DNA of 42,094 bases from contig JAIVFH010000234.1 of NCBI GenBank assembly GCA_025765595.1, positions 1 to 42,094 of the forward strand. Reading direction: 5' to 3'. Under the pieces are notes generated by a model. The model made no database searches, was not told the origin of the DNA, and saw only the letters and a program-made list of their open reading frames with translations. The DNA is from Obelidium mucronatum. Its lineage: Eukaryota; Chytridiomycota; Chytridiomycetes; Chytridiales; Chytriomycetaceae. This document shows, one piece after another, positions 11,686 through 23,569 of this stretch. Position 1 is the first letter of the stretch. Every line of letters starts with the position of its first letter. A program made the position numbers and the translations under genes.

Positions 11686-14600
11686 TCATTGTTTAAATTG
11701 CACTGCCGAGCTGAGTGTGCTCCGTAATTCAGATGCAAATGATTGTGCTTCTTTTTCTGTTCCAAACTCACACATTATCTGGTATCCGCCAAATGCGTGT
11801 TTCCCTTTACCGTTTGATGGGGGAACTAAAACATAAACAATGCAATCTTTAACAATGAGCTCCGCGAATTCCAAGACATATGCGTTCACTTCGTCTCCAA
11901 TTGATCGAATAATTATCCACGATTTCCTGCGAAACGTACAAACTGTTGCGTTCTTTGTCGCTTTCCATGGCAAGGACCACCAAATCGAAGAATAGCCTTT
12001 AGTTCTATAGCTCATATTGGCTGCCTGAGTGACAAAAGCTTTAGAAAATTTTTGGAATGCGTATGTGAACAGGAGACCAAACCATGTTTGTCAGATAAGA
12101 AGCTGTTTGAATCTTTCGAACATTCGGCTTTGGTGAAAGAACCTGCAGAGACCCCTTGACGTGCTGATTCTTGAGAGAATTCATACTATTATGACTTGTC
12201 ACACCCCCATTCTTTGCTCCTCCAGTTTGCGATTTCCGAAAAGAGCTCAAAGTTGACAAAAGTCCAGTTTCCGAGATAACTTCCAAAGCCTTTGAACCGA
12301 CTTGAACTACTGGAATAAACAACGCAGCTATCCAAATGCAGATGCATTCTTTCAATAACGTGTTTTCGTCGAAGCCCATTTGAGTAGCCACCAGTGCCAA
12401 CAAGAGCAACACAAGAGATTTCAAAACAAGCAGCGATGATTCACTGTATTGAACGCTGACATCTTTTGTTATGAACGATGCTATTGCTGGACTGAAGATG
12501 ATCAACGCATTGAAGGCGGAAAGGATATCCACAATGTGAGAGTTATGAATCAATCTGCATTCAAAGACCAATTTCGTTCCATCATAAATGATTCCTTCGA
12601 CCTGGTAGTTTTCTTCTTTCATCCAAAGTCCCAATAAAATCTGAAAGCGATTTTTTGTTTTAAATAAATTAAAATTCAGTTAAACTGTATGGCCAAACCA
12701 TTTGAATGACACTCAGGGCGACTGAAGCAATAAACAGACTCCACGCAAGTTTACCAACATATCCTTTTGCCTGCGCTGTTTTCCAACTAAAGATGCGCCA
12801 AATGTATATATTCTTGAAAACTATCGGTGATACTATTGTGGAAAAACCAATCAAACCAGTCCACACACGAACGTAACATGTACTTTGAGTTGGGTGCTGA
12901 AAGTAAAAGACGAGCGAAGTCAACATGAGTAAAGATCCAGCGATAGAATATTGGACATAAAAAATATTCAATAGTTTGATGGAGGGATGTTTCCTGTAAC
13001 GGAATAGAAACGCTGCAGAAGATAGACAGACAATGTATCCAATCACGATCAAAGACAAAACCAATCTTCCACTGCTATTTTCAGTCGTCATAACCCATGG
13101 TGTTGGAATTAAGATCGGAGGGCCGTCGGCTGGTGGGGATGTTAATCCGCCGTAAAATGTTGGTTCACCATGTGATAAATATTCCCCAGTCAGTTTTTCC
13201 ACTTCACCAAATGGTGGTTGAAATCCATCCGTCCAAAATCTCTGATCCAATGTCATGAATATCGTATTTCTAAACGAGATTAGTTTGGCTTTTATGGACT
13301 TAATTTGAAACAAAAGTCCTTGAACTCACGCCGCCATATCTCCGTTTGAATCGAGGGTCATTGGATTTAAAGAAATACCTGGAAACCCCGAAGAAAGAAA
13401 TGCTGATTTTGTCAATCGATGTTGCAATTCACCGCTGCCAAGCATTTGTGGGGTATAGTTTGGATGTTTCAGGAACTGAAAGAACATTGTCAAGTTGAAA
13501 ACCATGTTCATGTTAAAAGAAAAAAATATTTTCAAAAACCTTATCAAGACTATACAAAATCGTTCCCATGCAGTCGTAAGAGCCACCATTCGGCCAACTG
13601 ATGTAGTCGATCTGATATTTGAGCGGATCTTGCTCGTAAAGGGTTTTCCATCTTTCTTCAATAGAGCGGAAATTTGGGGCTGAGTTGATCTGGAAGTTTG
13701 GACTTATATAAACCATTCCAACGAGGCTGTTGAGCCTTTCATCAATCCCGACTCCTGTTTTAACATTATTATAACCCTCCATTTCCTGGACCGTAAGCCC
13801 AAGCAAACAAACCACTGTAATCTTCTGGATATGGTGGATTTGTAACAATCCATACATGTTTCGAAGAAATTAGTCCAGTCGCACTAATGTTGTCACACCG
13901 AGTTAGCACGATTTCGAAAGTGTGGTCTCACTTACTTTGCGCGATTTATGAGGTCATAAGACCTCGTCCAGCCTTGAGCACATAGAACCATGTACCTTTC
14001 AATTATTAATTTTCAGTCGAACATTTGTTATTGATTGAGCGGATGCTTGGTTACCTAGCATCAAGTCGGTGCAATTCAGCAACAATATCCTCAAAATCGA
14101 CATGGTGAAGATTCCCATGATACTGCATATAAGATAATACAATAATATTATTCGAGAAAAGGGAGCCCTTTACATCCAAGCAAGCTTGATTAAGCGATTT
14201 TTAAGTAACCGCAAAAAAAAGGGCAAAAATAATCACAAACCTCCTGCCGATTCGTAGTCATCTCCATCGTAAATGATTGCCACGCGTTTTACTTTCCATC
14301 GATTTAAAAGAATAGCAATATCACTGCCCCACTTGTTGGAATAGGTTGTTCGGAAAAAGTAGGGATAGTTTGCTGTTTCGCTGAGTTTTGGTAGATTTTG
14401 AATTGGACCGCACATTGGGATCTAATAAGCATGTATTTTTTTTCTGGTAAGATCCTTATACAAGGATGAGTTTTCTATCGTATAAGTGTACCTGGTTCTG
14501 AGATAAGACCCCTGCCGACATTCTATATCAAAGTGTGAGGTTTAAAAAAGACCCCAAAGAAGAAAAATAAAAATAAAACTCAATGCACTTTGTACTTGTT

Positions 14601-15117
14601 CCAGACGAATCACCGAATGCAGCAATTACAGCTAAATTTTTTTGTAAATATCAGCAGCAAAAAGCAATCGAAATTTTTGATTTCACTCACGTGGCGAATG
14701 CGAAGCCAATCTCAATGCCGCTATAGCCGCGCCTCCAGGATTATCCAAAGAAGCCAACTTCTGATCCCAAGATTGAACCCTCAAAATATTGACCATCGTA
14801 TTCGGTAAAATCGACGGATCGTTGTTGATGTGATTCACAACCATTTCCCCTGCGGAATCCATCTGCCGGATCCACCCACAAAATGTGCAAGCATCATAAA
14901 CGGACTGCTCTGTTATATTCCAGAACGTATTGTATGGCAGTAAAAACGCGACTGTGATGCTGTTTTCGTACTTTTTCGAAATGTTTGAAGAGCCTGGATA
15001 AAACCCAATAATCGGATCCATGAAGGTTTGGCCCGAAGAAAAAGTAGAAAAGACGGCAAAAAGTAGCAGCATCCATCGCATCATGGCGCGTTGAAGAGAG
15101 GGTTGGAAAAGTGGCAT
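11686..15117 (-). CDS. Class C G-protein-coupled receptor (GABA-B/mGluR-like)
   Basis: About 13 minus-strand exons, including 31-nt (14522-14492) and probable 11-nt (14184-14174) exons. A signal peptide (ATG at 15117, or the in-frame ATG at 15084) precedes a periplasmic-binding-protein-like ligand domain: G-D-S-S-G-T-S-T-K, S-x-A-G-V-L-S, V-A-I-I-Y-D-G-D-D-Y and D-A-R-Y-M-V-L. A seven-helix domain follows, from about 13060 to 12200, with sequence like fungal and Dictyostelium class C receptors. After the last helix comes a Ser/Asn-rich linker, then an extra domain (about 12030-11686) with a PH-like beta pattern. It would sense a small extracellular ligand and signal through G proteins; ligand unknown. 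The gene is convergent with the sorting nexin, 67 bp between stops. The family call is firm; some exon joins in the ligand domain are best guesses. Confidence 0.8.
14174..14184 (-). other. Probable 11-nt microexon of the class C receptor
   Basis: The exon ending at 14241 leaves phase 1 and the next recognisable exon (14122-14055) must begin in phase 0, so a direct splice would hit a stop. An 11-base stretch flanked by AG (acceptor, 14186-14185) and GTAAAG (donor, from 14173) supplies exactly the missing phase and adds A-C-L-D. Support is indirect. Confidence 0.5.
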
Positions 15118-15433
15118 GCAAAACTACGACGGATATTATTTGGGGCAAAAGAATGAGATTTACGGAAAACAATCCCAAAAACAAGATTTACACTTCGATC
15201 AGGCGATTACTTGATTTTTAAATGTACACTAATCTGACGTGCCGTTCAGAGACGTTGAGGGGGTATAAAACTGAAAGAAAAACAGAGTAAAATTGATTAA
15301 TAAAAATCTGTTTGGAAAATTTGTCCGAACGCCACAATTTCCCAAACAGTCAGTAACACTTCTCCATCCTCTTTGACTAATCAACTCAACACATCATGCA
15401 GTGCAATCAGCCACCAGAACAAGCTCCAAAGCC
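15118..15433. promoter_or_regulatory. Shared upstream region of the receptor (-) and the SQ-rich gene (+)
   Basis: About 316 bases between divergent starts. A TATAAAA box lies at about 15264-15270 in plus orientation, 170 bases before the SQ-rich gene ATG. Otherwise I see only A/T-rich sequence and CT-rich stretches. It is presumably a bidirectional promoter. Confidence 0.4.
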
Positions 15434-16047
15434 ATGATTCCAGACCACCTGCGCGCGCGGTATTGTACTCTTTTTGCAAAAAACAAACCCACCCATTCAA
15501 TTTACTCACCAATCCACTGTGACCTAGCTGGAACAACCTGTCCCCTGCCGACAAGAAACGCGTCAAGACCGAAGCCAAGCTGTCTCAAAAGGAAAACGCG
15601 TCGCAGCCGCAGTCGCAGTCACAGTCGTCACAGCCGCGTCCGAGCCGTTCGGACAAGATCCTGTCGCAGTCATCAAACGTTTCAAACAGCCAAAAGACGC
15701 TGAGTCAGCAGCTGAGTCAGCCGTGCTCGGCGCCGCAGTCGGCTCTGCGGAAGGCGGTTGCGGCGGTTCCGCGGCTAGTTCGGCCAAAGAAGTCGGCTGC
15801 CGTGTCCGAGCAAAAGCACAAGGAAAAGAAAAAAGACGCGTCGCCAGCCAAGAATACTGCTGCAGCTGCAATGCCACCGCCTTCAGAAGCCTCTTTGTCT
15901 CAATCACTTGCAATCCTGAGAAACAGGGCCAGAGAAAACACTGCCTTGTACGACGATTCAACCAGAGTTATTAGCACCGATTCGAGTTTTGATGACGATG
16001 TGTTTGACGCGAGCCAGGATTTGGATGGGGTTGTTCCGGGTCTCTAA
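15434..16047 (+). CDS. Hypothetical SQ-cluster protein
   Basis: Two exons (15434-15459 and 15528-16047; intron GTATTG...CTAG of 68 nt) give a 181-aa protein. I do not recognise the family. The N-terminus R-A-R-W-N-N-L-S-P-A-D-K-K-R looks folded or helical. Residues about 27-75 carry nine Ser-Gln dipeptides, with two more near the C-terminus. The middle is basic (K-E-K-K-K), and the acidic C-terminus contains S-F-D-D-D-V-F-D. SQ/TQ clusters are targets of ATM/ATR-type DNA-damage kinases, so a nuclear checkpoint or replication role is possible but only inferred. The exon 1/exon 2 join is supported by frame and splice sites only. The coding part is GC-rich at its 5' end, like several other genes here. 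Confidence 0.6.
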
Positions 16048-16098
16048 AGTGCTTTTACGTGTTATTGTGTGTGTATGCCTCTTTATTCTTTATCCTTA

Positions 16099-16613
16099 TC
16101 ATCTCATGTACGAATATGCAATGAACCCGAGAATTCCAAAAGCCACAATTGCTCCTGATCCCAAGATAAGATTCAGCTTCATATTCTGCAAATAAAGAAA
16201 TCTTTAACAATTCCGATGTAACAAACGAAAATGAGCTCCACACCTTCCACCACTAGATGATAGATAATTTTGTTAATTGCCTGTGAACTTGTAAAGCTCA
16301 AAAAATTACGCACCATATCGTTCTGAATCTTTGTCGCTCCCTTTTTGAAGATTGTAGCACCGTCACGTAACTCCTCTGTTTTAGTATGCAAACTTTCTAG
16401 TTTCTCCCCCCGCTTGACAGCTTTTTCGATATTGTTTTGCATAATATTGATGACTTCCCCCACCTTTTTTTTCAGAAAGTTTCGACCAGAGACTCTTATT
16501 AGTGGCTATTCAGACAGCGTTGCAAAAATACTTGCCTCTGACTGGATGGCTGCAGCCTTTTGGGCTTGACTGGAAGACGATGTGTCGATTTTCTGCATTT
16601 GTGGGGGTGACAT
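16099..16613 (-). CDS. Synaptobrevin/VAMP-type R-SNARE
   Basis: Four minus-strand exons: 16613-16536, 16463-16314, 16252-16244 (9 nt) and 16185-16099, giving 107 aa. A short Ser/Gln-rich N-terminus is followed by the SNARE motif (about 27-76) with V-G-E-V-I-N-I-M, N-I-E-K-A-V-K-R-G as central layer with its Arg, then L-x-x-L and A-T-I-F-K-K-G-A. A W-W-K motif and a C-terminal membrane anchor of about 20 residues complete it. Such proteins sit on vesicles and pair with Q-SNAREs to drive fusion in secretion or endosomal traffic. The W-W-K triplet comes entirely from a 9-nt microexon, and intron 1 uses a GC-AG donor (AG|GCAAGT). Without either feature the frame or the conserved motif breaks. Length and layout are typical of fungal Snc1/VAMP. 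Confidence 0.88.
16244..16252 (-). other. 9-nt microexon (encodes Trp-Trp-Lys) of the R-SNARE
   Basis: The sequence TGGTGGAAG is preceded by CTAG and followed by GTGTGG on the minus strand. It restores the W-W-K juxtamembrane motif that is nearly invariant in VAMP/synaptobrevin, between exons ending N-D-M and starting N-M-K-L. All phases are 0. Confidence 0.8.
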
Positions 16614-16695
16614 TGTTGAATGTGTGGTGGAATAATGGGCTTTTTCTGATTGTTCTTTTTTTTTTTTTTGGCCATGAAATCAAGCACGGCAAGCT

Positions 16696-18279
16696 TTAAA
16701 TAGATTCTTTTCTAATCCAACGAGATATGTAAAACGCGTCTGTATCGTGAAGACTTGGCGATAGCTGCACACTAGAAACGGTCTGCAAATCAATTTCTTG
16801 ATCCAAAAACAATCGCTCCAGAACATCACGATCCAATACTTGAATTAAAGGACTTGGTGCAAAACTGTCTGAAAATGTTTCGTTAAACCATTTCGTGACG
16901 TCAACACATTCGGCATTGTTGAAAGTGCATGTTGCGTATACGAGAATGCCACCTGGCTTCACAAGGTTCACGGCTTGGGATAAGATGCTTTTTTGAAGCG
17001 GTGGAAAGACGTCTAGGCTCTTTGGGTTCATTTCCCATCGAACGTTAGGCCCCCGTCGTAGAGTTCCAAGGGATGAGCAAGGGGCATCCACCAGCACAAT
17101 GTCTGCCAGACCATCTCCACTCAATGCATTTTTAACTGCTGGAATATTTAAAGAGTTCCCGTGGTCATCTGTGGTGTGAGGAAACGTCATCATGTCACCA
17201 CCTCGCCCACCATTCACCAAGTTTGCATCCAACTCCGAACAAACAAAACGTACATCAACGGCTGATGTTAGTACATCATCTATCTGAGCCTTCTCTATCC
17301 GAGTTTTGGCCTGCTTCAGTGTCCCAGAGTCCACGTCATGACAAACCAAACAACTTTTTTGCTGTCCACCACCACCACCAGTGCGTGTTTCCAAAAGATC
17401 CAATAAATGCAACGCTTTCCCACCTCTCCCACAACACAAATCCACAACTTTTAAAGCAGGACGAGCAGTACCTGATATCCCAGCATCCACTTTGTCTCCT
17501 ACGGCGACCAACGAAATCAACTGAGATCCTTCATCTTGTACGTCAAACAACCCTTCTTGGTGACACTTGTTTCCCAACACTTCTGGCTTCTCGCCTCCTA
17601 CAACACGAAGTCCCGCGTGCTTAGAAAGCTTGCAGGGTTCAGTTTCGATGGGGCGGTGTTGCTGCCCGTCAAAGGGTGTTCGCAATGTATTCGACAGGGA
17701 ATCTCGACTGATTTTCGCGAGACGCGTTCGAAAATGGGGCGTTGATGGAGTGTTGAGAGTTTGTGCGAAAGCGAGTTGGGAAGCTGGGCTTGGGAACGCG
17801 TTGCACGTTACAATGAGTGAAACCAACCAATCAGGGAGGGAATGGAATGTTGCAATGTATTCTTGGTGGCCTGTAGGCCACGGAATGGACGATGGAAGAG
17901 TTGGGGAAGAAATGGCGGTAACGAGTGTAGAAGGTAGGTGGATTGATGCATATTCGAGCCAAGCCGAGTCTCTTGGAGCAGATGTGTTCAAGAATAGTTT
18001 CGGTTCTTCGTGGACAGTGTAGAGGGTTATGAGTGCAATGAGGTATTCGGTGCTGTGTGGTTCTGCAGTGACCAATACACTATCGAGCATGTGAGCCAGT
18101 CTCTTGCGCAAGCTGATTGTTCCGTAGAACTTTCTTGCGATGGCTTTGCGATCGCCGTTTGAGAGCGAGCTGTGTCCGCGACGGAGGGTCTTTCTGAGGA
18201 CTTTTTCGGCGGGCGTGTCGCTTGCGTCGCTTAGCACGGCGGCGACCGCCTGGACGAGCAGCTGTTGCCAGTCGTGCAT
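16696..18279 (-). CDS. RNA m5C methyltransferase, RsmB/NSUN type
   Basis: Single exon, 527 aa, ATG at 18279. The enzyme transfers a methyl group from SAM to C5 of cytosine in RNA. The N-terminal 90 residues are helical and NusB-like, as in bacterial RsmB. The Q-D-E-G-S-Q-L segment (about 248-254) precedes SAM motif I, D-L-C-C-G-R-G-G-K (280-288). Motif IV is D-A-P-C-S-S-L-G-T-L-R-R (PC cysteine 401) and motif VI is A-T-C-T (TC catalytic cysteine 451). Both catalytic cysteines are present. Substrate could be rRNA; eukaryotic NSUN5 is an alternative relative, but the NusB-like head favours an RsmB-type origin. It diverges from the DDX41 gene with only 71 bp between start codons. No targeting peptide is obvious. 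Confidence 0.82.
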   Translation of the reverse strand: MHDWQQLLVQAVAAVLSDASDTPAEKVLRKTLRRGHSSLSNGDRKAIARKFYGTISLRKRLAHMLDSVLVTAEPHSTEYLIALITLYTVHEEPKLFLNTSAPRDSAWLEYASIHLPSTLVTAISSPTLPSSIPWPTGHQEYIATFHSLPDWLVSLIVTCNAFPSPASQLAFAQTLNTPSTPHFRTRLAKISRDSLSNTLRTPFDGQQHRPIETEPCKLSKHAGLRVVGGEKPEVLGNKCHQEGLFDVQDEGSQLISLVAVGDKVDAGISGTARPALKVVDLCCGRGGKALHLLDLLETRTGGGGGQQKSCLVCHDVDSGTLKQAKTRIEKAQIDDVLTSAVDVRFVCSELDANLVNGGRGGDMMTFPHTTDDHGNSLNIPAVKNALSGDGLADIVLVDAPCSSLGTLRRGPNVRWEMNPKSLDVFPPLQKSILSQAVNLVKPGGILVYATCTFNNAECVDVTKWFNETFSDSFAPSPLIQVLDRDVLERLFLDQEIDLQTVSSVQLSPSLHDTDAFYISRWIRKESI

Positions 18280-18350
18280 GAATTATTTTATTTTATTTTT
18301 CTTTTTACTTTACTTTATTTTATTTATTTTATTTTGTTCACCTCAAAAAC

Positions 18351-20468
<2,118 letters not shown>

Positions 20469-20636
20469 GCGAATAAAACCTTTATTGTAAATGACAGCGG
20501 CATAAATTATGTGTGTGTGAGTGGCTGCGAGAACATTAAATTTGACCCAGTCCCCACCTCTTGTCAGACTCAGTTCACCCAAGTTTCACACTGCAGATTA
20601 CACCCTAAAAAAAACCCTCCCCACGCCTCGAATCCA

Positions 20637-21281
20637 ATGACTTTCAGAAGCGTTCTCGTTATACTGGACAGCTCGGCCAACGCAAGAACTACAATTCAGG
20701 GGGCAATGCATCACCTGGCGGGCACAGGCCAAGACGAAATCACCGTAGTCAGCATCGTGAAAGCAGCGTCCGAACAGTCTTGTACACTTAAAACGCTTAC
20801 GACGATATTGAAAGACGTTGCAGAGTCCAAATCATGCTCTCTTCGGACAGTCAGCCACTCCTCCCACAACAACTGCAGCAGCAACAACAGTACTTCATCA
20901 GAACCTTCACAAACAACACCACCCACGAGATTGATACATCCGTCTACCCAATTCAGAGTAATCGCGGTCCCTGAAACAATCTGCCAATTCGAAAACACAA
21001 TGTACAAAATCGCCAAGCAAGCACGACCAGAGATACTTTTATTAGGAGTTCAGCCCTTGTATTCCATGATTGCGTATTCGATGGTGTATCGATCGCGATG
21101 TGGAGTTATATTGTTGGATTTGGAGAGTGCTGGTCAAAAACCGCAGATTGCGGTTCCTGCTTCTGTTTCTGCTGCTACTGCTACTGCTGCTGCTGCTGCT
21201 GTTGCCGAGATTGCGATTGTTCCGGATGAAAATGAAGATTACTATATCAAAGGTTCTCCGCGATGCGAAAGTCCATTTTGA
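20637..21281 (+). CDS. Degenerate USP-like protein with extended insert (copy A)
   Basis: Single exon, 214 aa. The N-terminus V-L-V-I-L-D-S-S and the strand D-E-I-T-V-V-S-I-V match the first half of a universal stress protein fold, and A-R-P-E-I-L-L-L-G-V matches the fourth strand. The canonical ATP motif (G-x2-G-x9-G-S) is absent. A Ser/Asn/Thr-rich insert occupies about residues 70-100, and a CTG-type repeat encodes an Ala-rich run near 180-195. The tail A-I-V-P-D-E-N...S-P-R-C-E-S-P is shared with the copies at 22003 and 27736. It is probably a cytosolic USP-like protein that no longer binds ATP in the usual way; function unknown. Confidence 0.6.
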   Translation: MTFRSVLVILDSSANARTTIQGAMHHLAGTGQDEITVVSIVKAASEQSCTLKTLTTILKDVAESKSCSLRTVSHSSHNNCSSNNSTSSEPSQTTPPTRLIHPSTQFRVIAVPETICQFENTMYKIAKQARPEILLLGVQPLYSMIAYSMVYRSRCGVILLDLESAGQKPQIAVPASVSAATATAAAAAVAEIAIVPDENEDYYIKGSPRCESPF

Positions 21282-22002
21282 TACAGCCCTTGGCCAAAAA
21301 AAAAAAGAAGTTTTGTAATATTTAAAAGTACGGTTGGTGCTCATATTATTGAAAGGAGATTGATTTTCACACTTCTCTTTCTTCAGCAATAAAAAAAACA
21401 AAAAGTAAAAAAACCTAAATTAGGGTGACTTTATAAATCACTTTGAAACAAGCAAAAATGGACAAAAATGAATATTTTTTGCGCTTTTTTTGCACTTTTT
21501 TTCAAAAAAATGACTGAAACTACCTGGAGAGGAGGTTTGAAATTTCAAACACAAAAAAAGTGTGAAAAAATGAAGGCAATCCCCAAGGGACAACTATGTT
21601 CTGAGCAGGGCTATCAAGAAAATTCAAAAAAAACGCAGAAAAAAAATTACTTGGGTTCATAGATTTCAAATTGGTTTATAAAGTCACCCTTAATTGGTGT
21701 GTGAAGTACTTGAACACCCTCGTATTATTACAAATCATTGGATTTCTTTTTTTAGTTTTTGTTGATAGTGGAAGGCCCAGTCCCAGGTTTGGAAAAACGC
21801 GATATTTGATACAAAAAAAAAAGTTGGCGGCTGCGAAGAGGGTTCAAATTGGAGGCGGTAGGGCTTGTGGGTTGGCGAGAAAAAAAAAACGCGGGGTTGA
21901 GAAAATGAAAAATCGCATAAAAAGACAGCCCTCATGCTCCCATGTATCAAACCCACAACCTCAACTTGAAGAAGCACATTTCTGTGCCAAAGCTATCCAC
22001 AT
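21282..22002. other. Intergenic between USP-like copies A and B
   Basis: About 720 bases without a credible gene. It contains the 267-bp MITE described separately (21423-21689). The rest is A-rich, with several runs of eight or more A. Confidence 0.5.
21423..21689. mobile_element. MITE with TTA target-site duplication (PIF/Harbinger-like)
   Basis: The ends form terminal inverted repeats beginning GGGTGACTTTATAAA. Over 26 bases the left end (21423-21448) and the reverse complement of the right end (21664-21689) differ at two positions only. The element is flanked by direct TTA at 21420-21422 and 21690-21692. TTA duplication plus GG-starting termini is the pattern of PIF/Harbinger (Tourist-type) MITEs. 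No transposase frame is present in the 267 bp, so it is non-autonomous. The interior is A/T-rich with a small palindrome GTTTGAAATTTCAAAC at about 21535-21550. Confidence 0.72.
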
Positions 22003-22473
22003 ATGGACTCAAGTAGCATTGTCGTTCTCCTCGACTCATCTTGCAACACTCGAATTGCGATTGAGACTGCAGTCAACAGTTTATCTTACTCTAGCCAAGA
22101 CAGACTCACTGTGATCAGCATCGTTGAATCAACCTGCAGCCAACGGCCGTATCTAGTTGATATCACAACAGTCTTGAAGTCCTTGCAGCCCGCTCTGCAC
22201 CCAGCGACACAAATCAACCTCTTCACCGTCCCCGAAAACGCTTGCCAGTTCCAAAACAGCATCCACAAGCTGGTTATCAAGGCTCAGCCCGAATTCATGA
22301 TCCTTGCGTTGAACAGCAGATACTCGTCAACAGTGTTTGCTTATACCCGGAACCAGCCACAAATCGTTGTAAAGCATTTGGATGCATTTGAAGCTATCGT
22401 TCCAGATGAGGAGAGCAAATATTGGGTTATTCGCGATTCTCCGCGTTGCAGTAGCCCTATTGGCTGGGACTGA
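22003..22473 (+). CDS. Degenerate USP-like protein (copy B)
   Basis: Single exon, 156 aa. It starts M-D-S-S-S-I-V-V-L-L-D-S-S, then has a helix, the strand D-R-L-T-V-I-S-I-V, a second helix, Q-I-N-L-F-T-V-P-E and the strand A-Q-P-E-F-M-I-L-A-L. This is the alternating pattern of a USP domain without the glycine-rich ATP loop. The tail E-A-I-V-P-D-E-E ... D-S-P-R-C-S-S-P is conserved with copy A and the copy at 27736. It is about 92% identical in protein to the inverted copy 5 kb away. No signal peptide or membrane segment is seen. Function unknown. Confidence 0.65.
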   Translation: MDSSSIVVLLDSSCNTRIAIETAVNSLSYSSQDRLTVISIVESTCSQRPYLVDITTVLKSLQPALHPATQINLFTVPENACQFQNSIHKLVIKAQPEFMILALNSRYSSTVFAYTRNQPQIVVKHLDAFEAIVPDEESKYWVIRDSPRCSSPIGWD

Positions 22474-22667
22474 TTTAATTATTCGAAGCGCATTATGCTC
22501 CATTAATATACCCATCATTATTGCATTAGAATCACTTGAAATAAATTATAAAGTTCAGTATTTATGTGACTTAGAGTCGCGGCAATACCAGAAAAAAAAC
22601 ACGTGTTTTCATTTGTTCATGACCTGCCTTGTTTCGCAAACATCTGAAACTCACAAAAAAAAACAAA

Positions 22668-23110
22668 ATGCTCACCTTCATTCAACCTCAACCAGCTTTC
22701 TGCGATAACCAAAACGTTCTATTCATTGTTGACGATGCCACCAGCCTTTCCACGGCCTTGGGTTGCCCAGTGGCACATTTGAAGCAGAGTCCGCAAGACA
22801 ATGTGATGATGGTTGTTCTTGTGAATTCCGAATCCGAAAGAGAAACTGTTGAGTATGCCCTTGGCTTTCCCCTCTCCCTCGTGCCCCTTTTTTTTCTAAC
22901 GTTATGTCTTCCCCCTTGATGGTGACTTTTTCTTTCTGTCCTTTGCAGACCATATTGAAGGCAACTGGAATTCTCAGTCAGATTCACACGACTTTACCAT
23001 CACAAGTGCAGTTTAATGTGCATATTATGGTGGTGGATCATATGTTTCGGGAATCGCAGATAACAGAACTTGTATCTGCGTCTTCTCCTTCAATGGTTTA
23101 TCGACTGTAA
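22668..23110 (+). CDS. Truncated USP-like protein (copy C)
   Basis: Two exons (22668-22847, 22949-23110) give 113 aa. Exon 1 has V-L-F-I-V-D-D-A and M-M-V-V-L-V-N-S-E-S-E-R-E, aligned with the first half of the canonical USPs at the right of the cluster. The intron sits in phase 0 after S-E-S-E-R-E-T, the same place as in copies E and G. Exon 2 continues with the helix and third strand (F-N-V-H-I-M-V-V-D) but stops before the strand and ATP loop that complete the fold. It could be a decaying gene or a small dimerising protein. Confidence 0.5.
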
Positions 23111-23569
23111 ACGGATTCAGGATTTTTTTTTTGTTCATCTATATATATCCTTCTGTTTTTCTTTAATTAAGTGATAAAATAATGTTACGAAACGTCAGTG
23201 TTTAATTGACAATCGACGATAGAACCCCCCAAATCCGATTTCACCAGAAGCTATGTTAATAGAAAAAACAGTCTGGAAAAAACCTTTTCAATGTATGTTG
23301 GCGTGTCAGAGAATCGAGTGGTACTACCCCAGCTCCCCCAAATATGAGATCTGAAGACCAACTGTGTGACAGCGCGGAAACAGAACTTGAATTCAAAAAA
23401 TAAAATAAAAATAGGTTGAGAGGTGAGACACAAACTTATCTTGAAAGTGCGATCCTTGGCTTGTGGCTCAAAGAATCTGTAAAAGGCCATTCCATCCCCA
23501 TCCTCGCTTCATCGTAGAACACACACACATATACACATAAAGACATTATATCTATACCCTAAATTCAGA
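23111..23569. other. Intergenic between USP-like copies C and D
   Basis: About 460 bases without a convincing gene. A minus-strand open frame (23490-23251) has no recognisable features. Near 23520 there is a short CA-rich run just before the copy D start. Confidence 0.4.

Noticed and set aside
21042..21401. Serine-rich antisense ORF over the CTG-type repeat of copy A
   Set aside because: Shadow of the repeat; the plus-strand frame matches the USP-like family.
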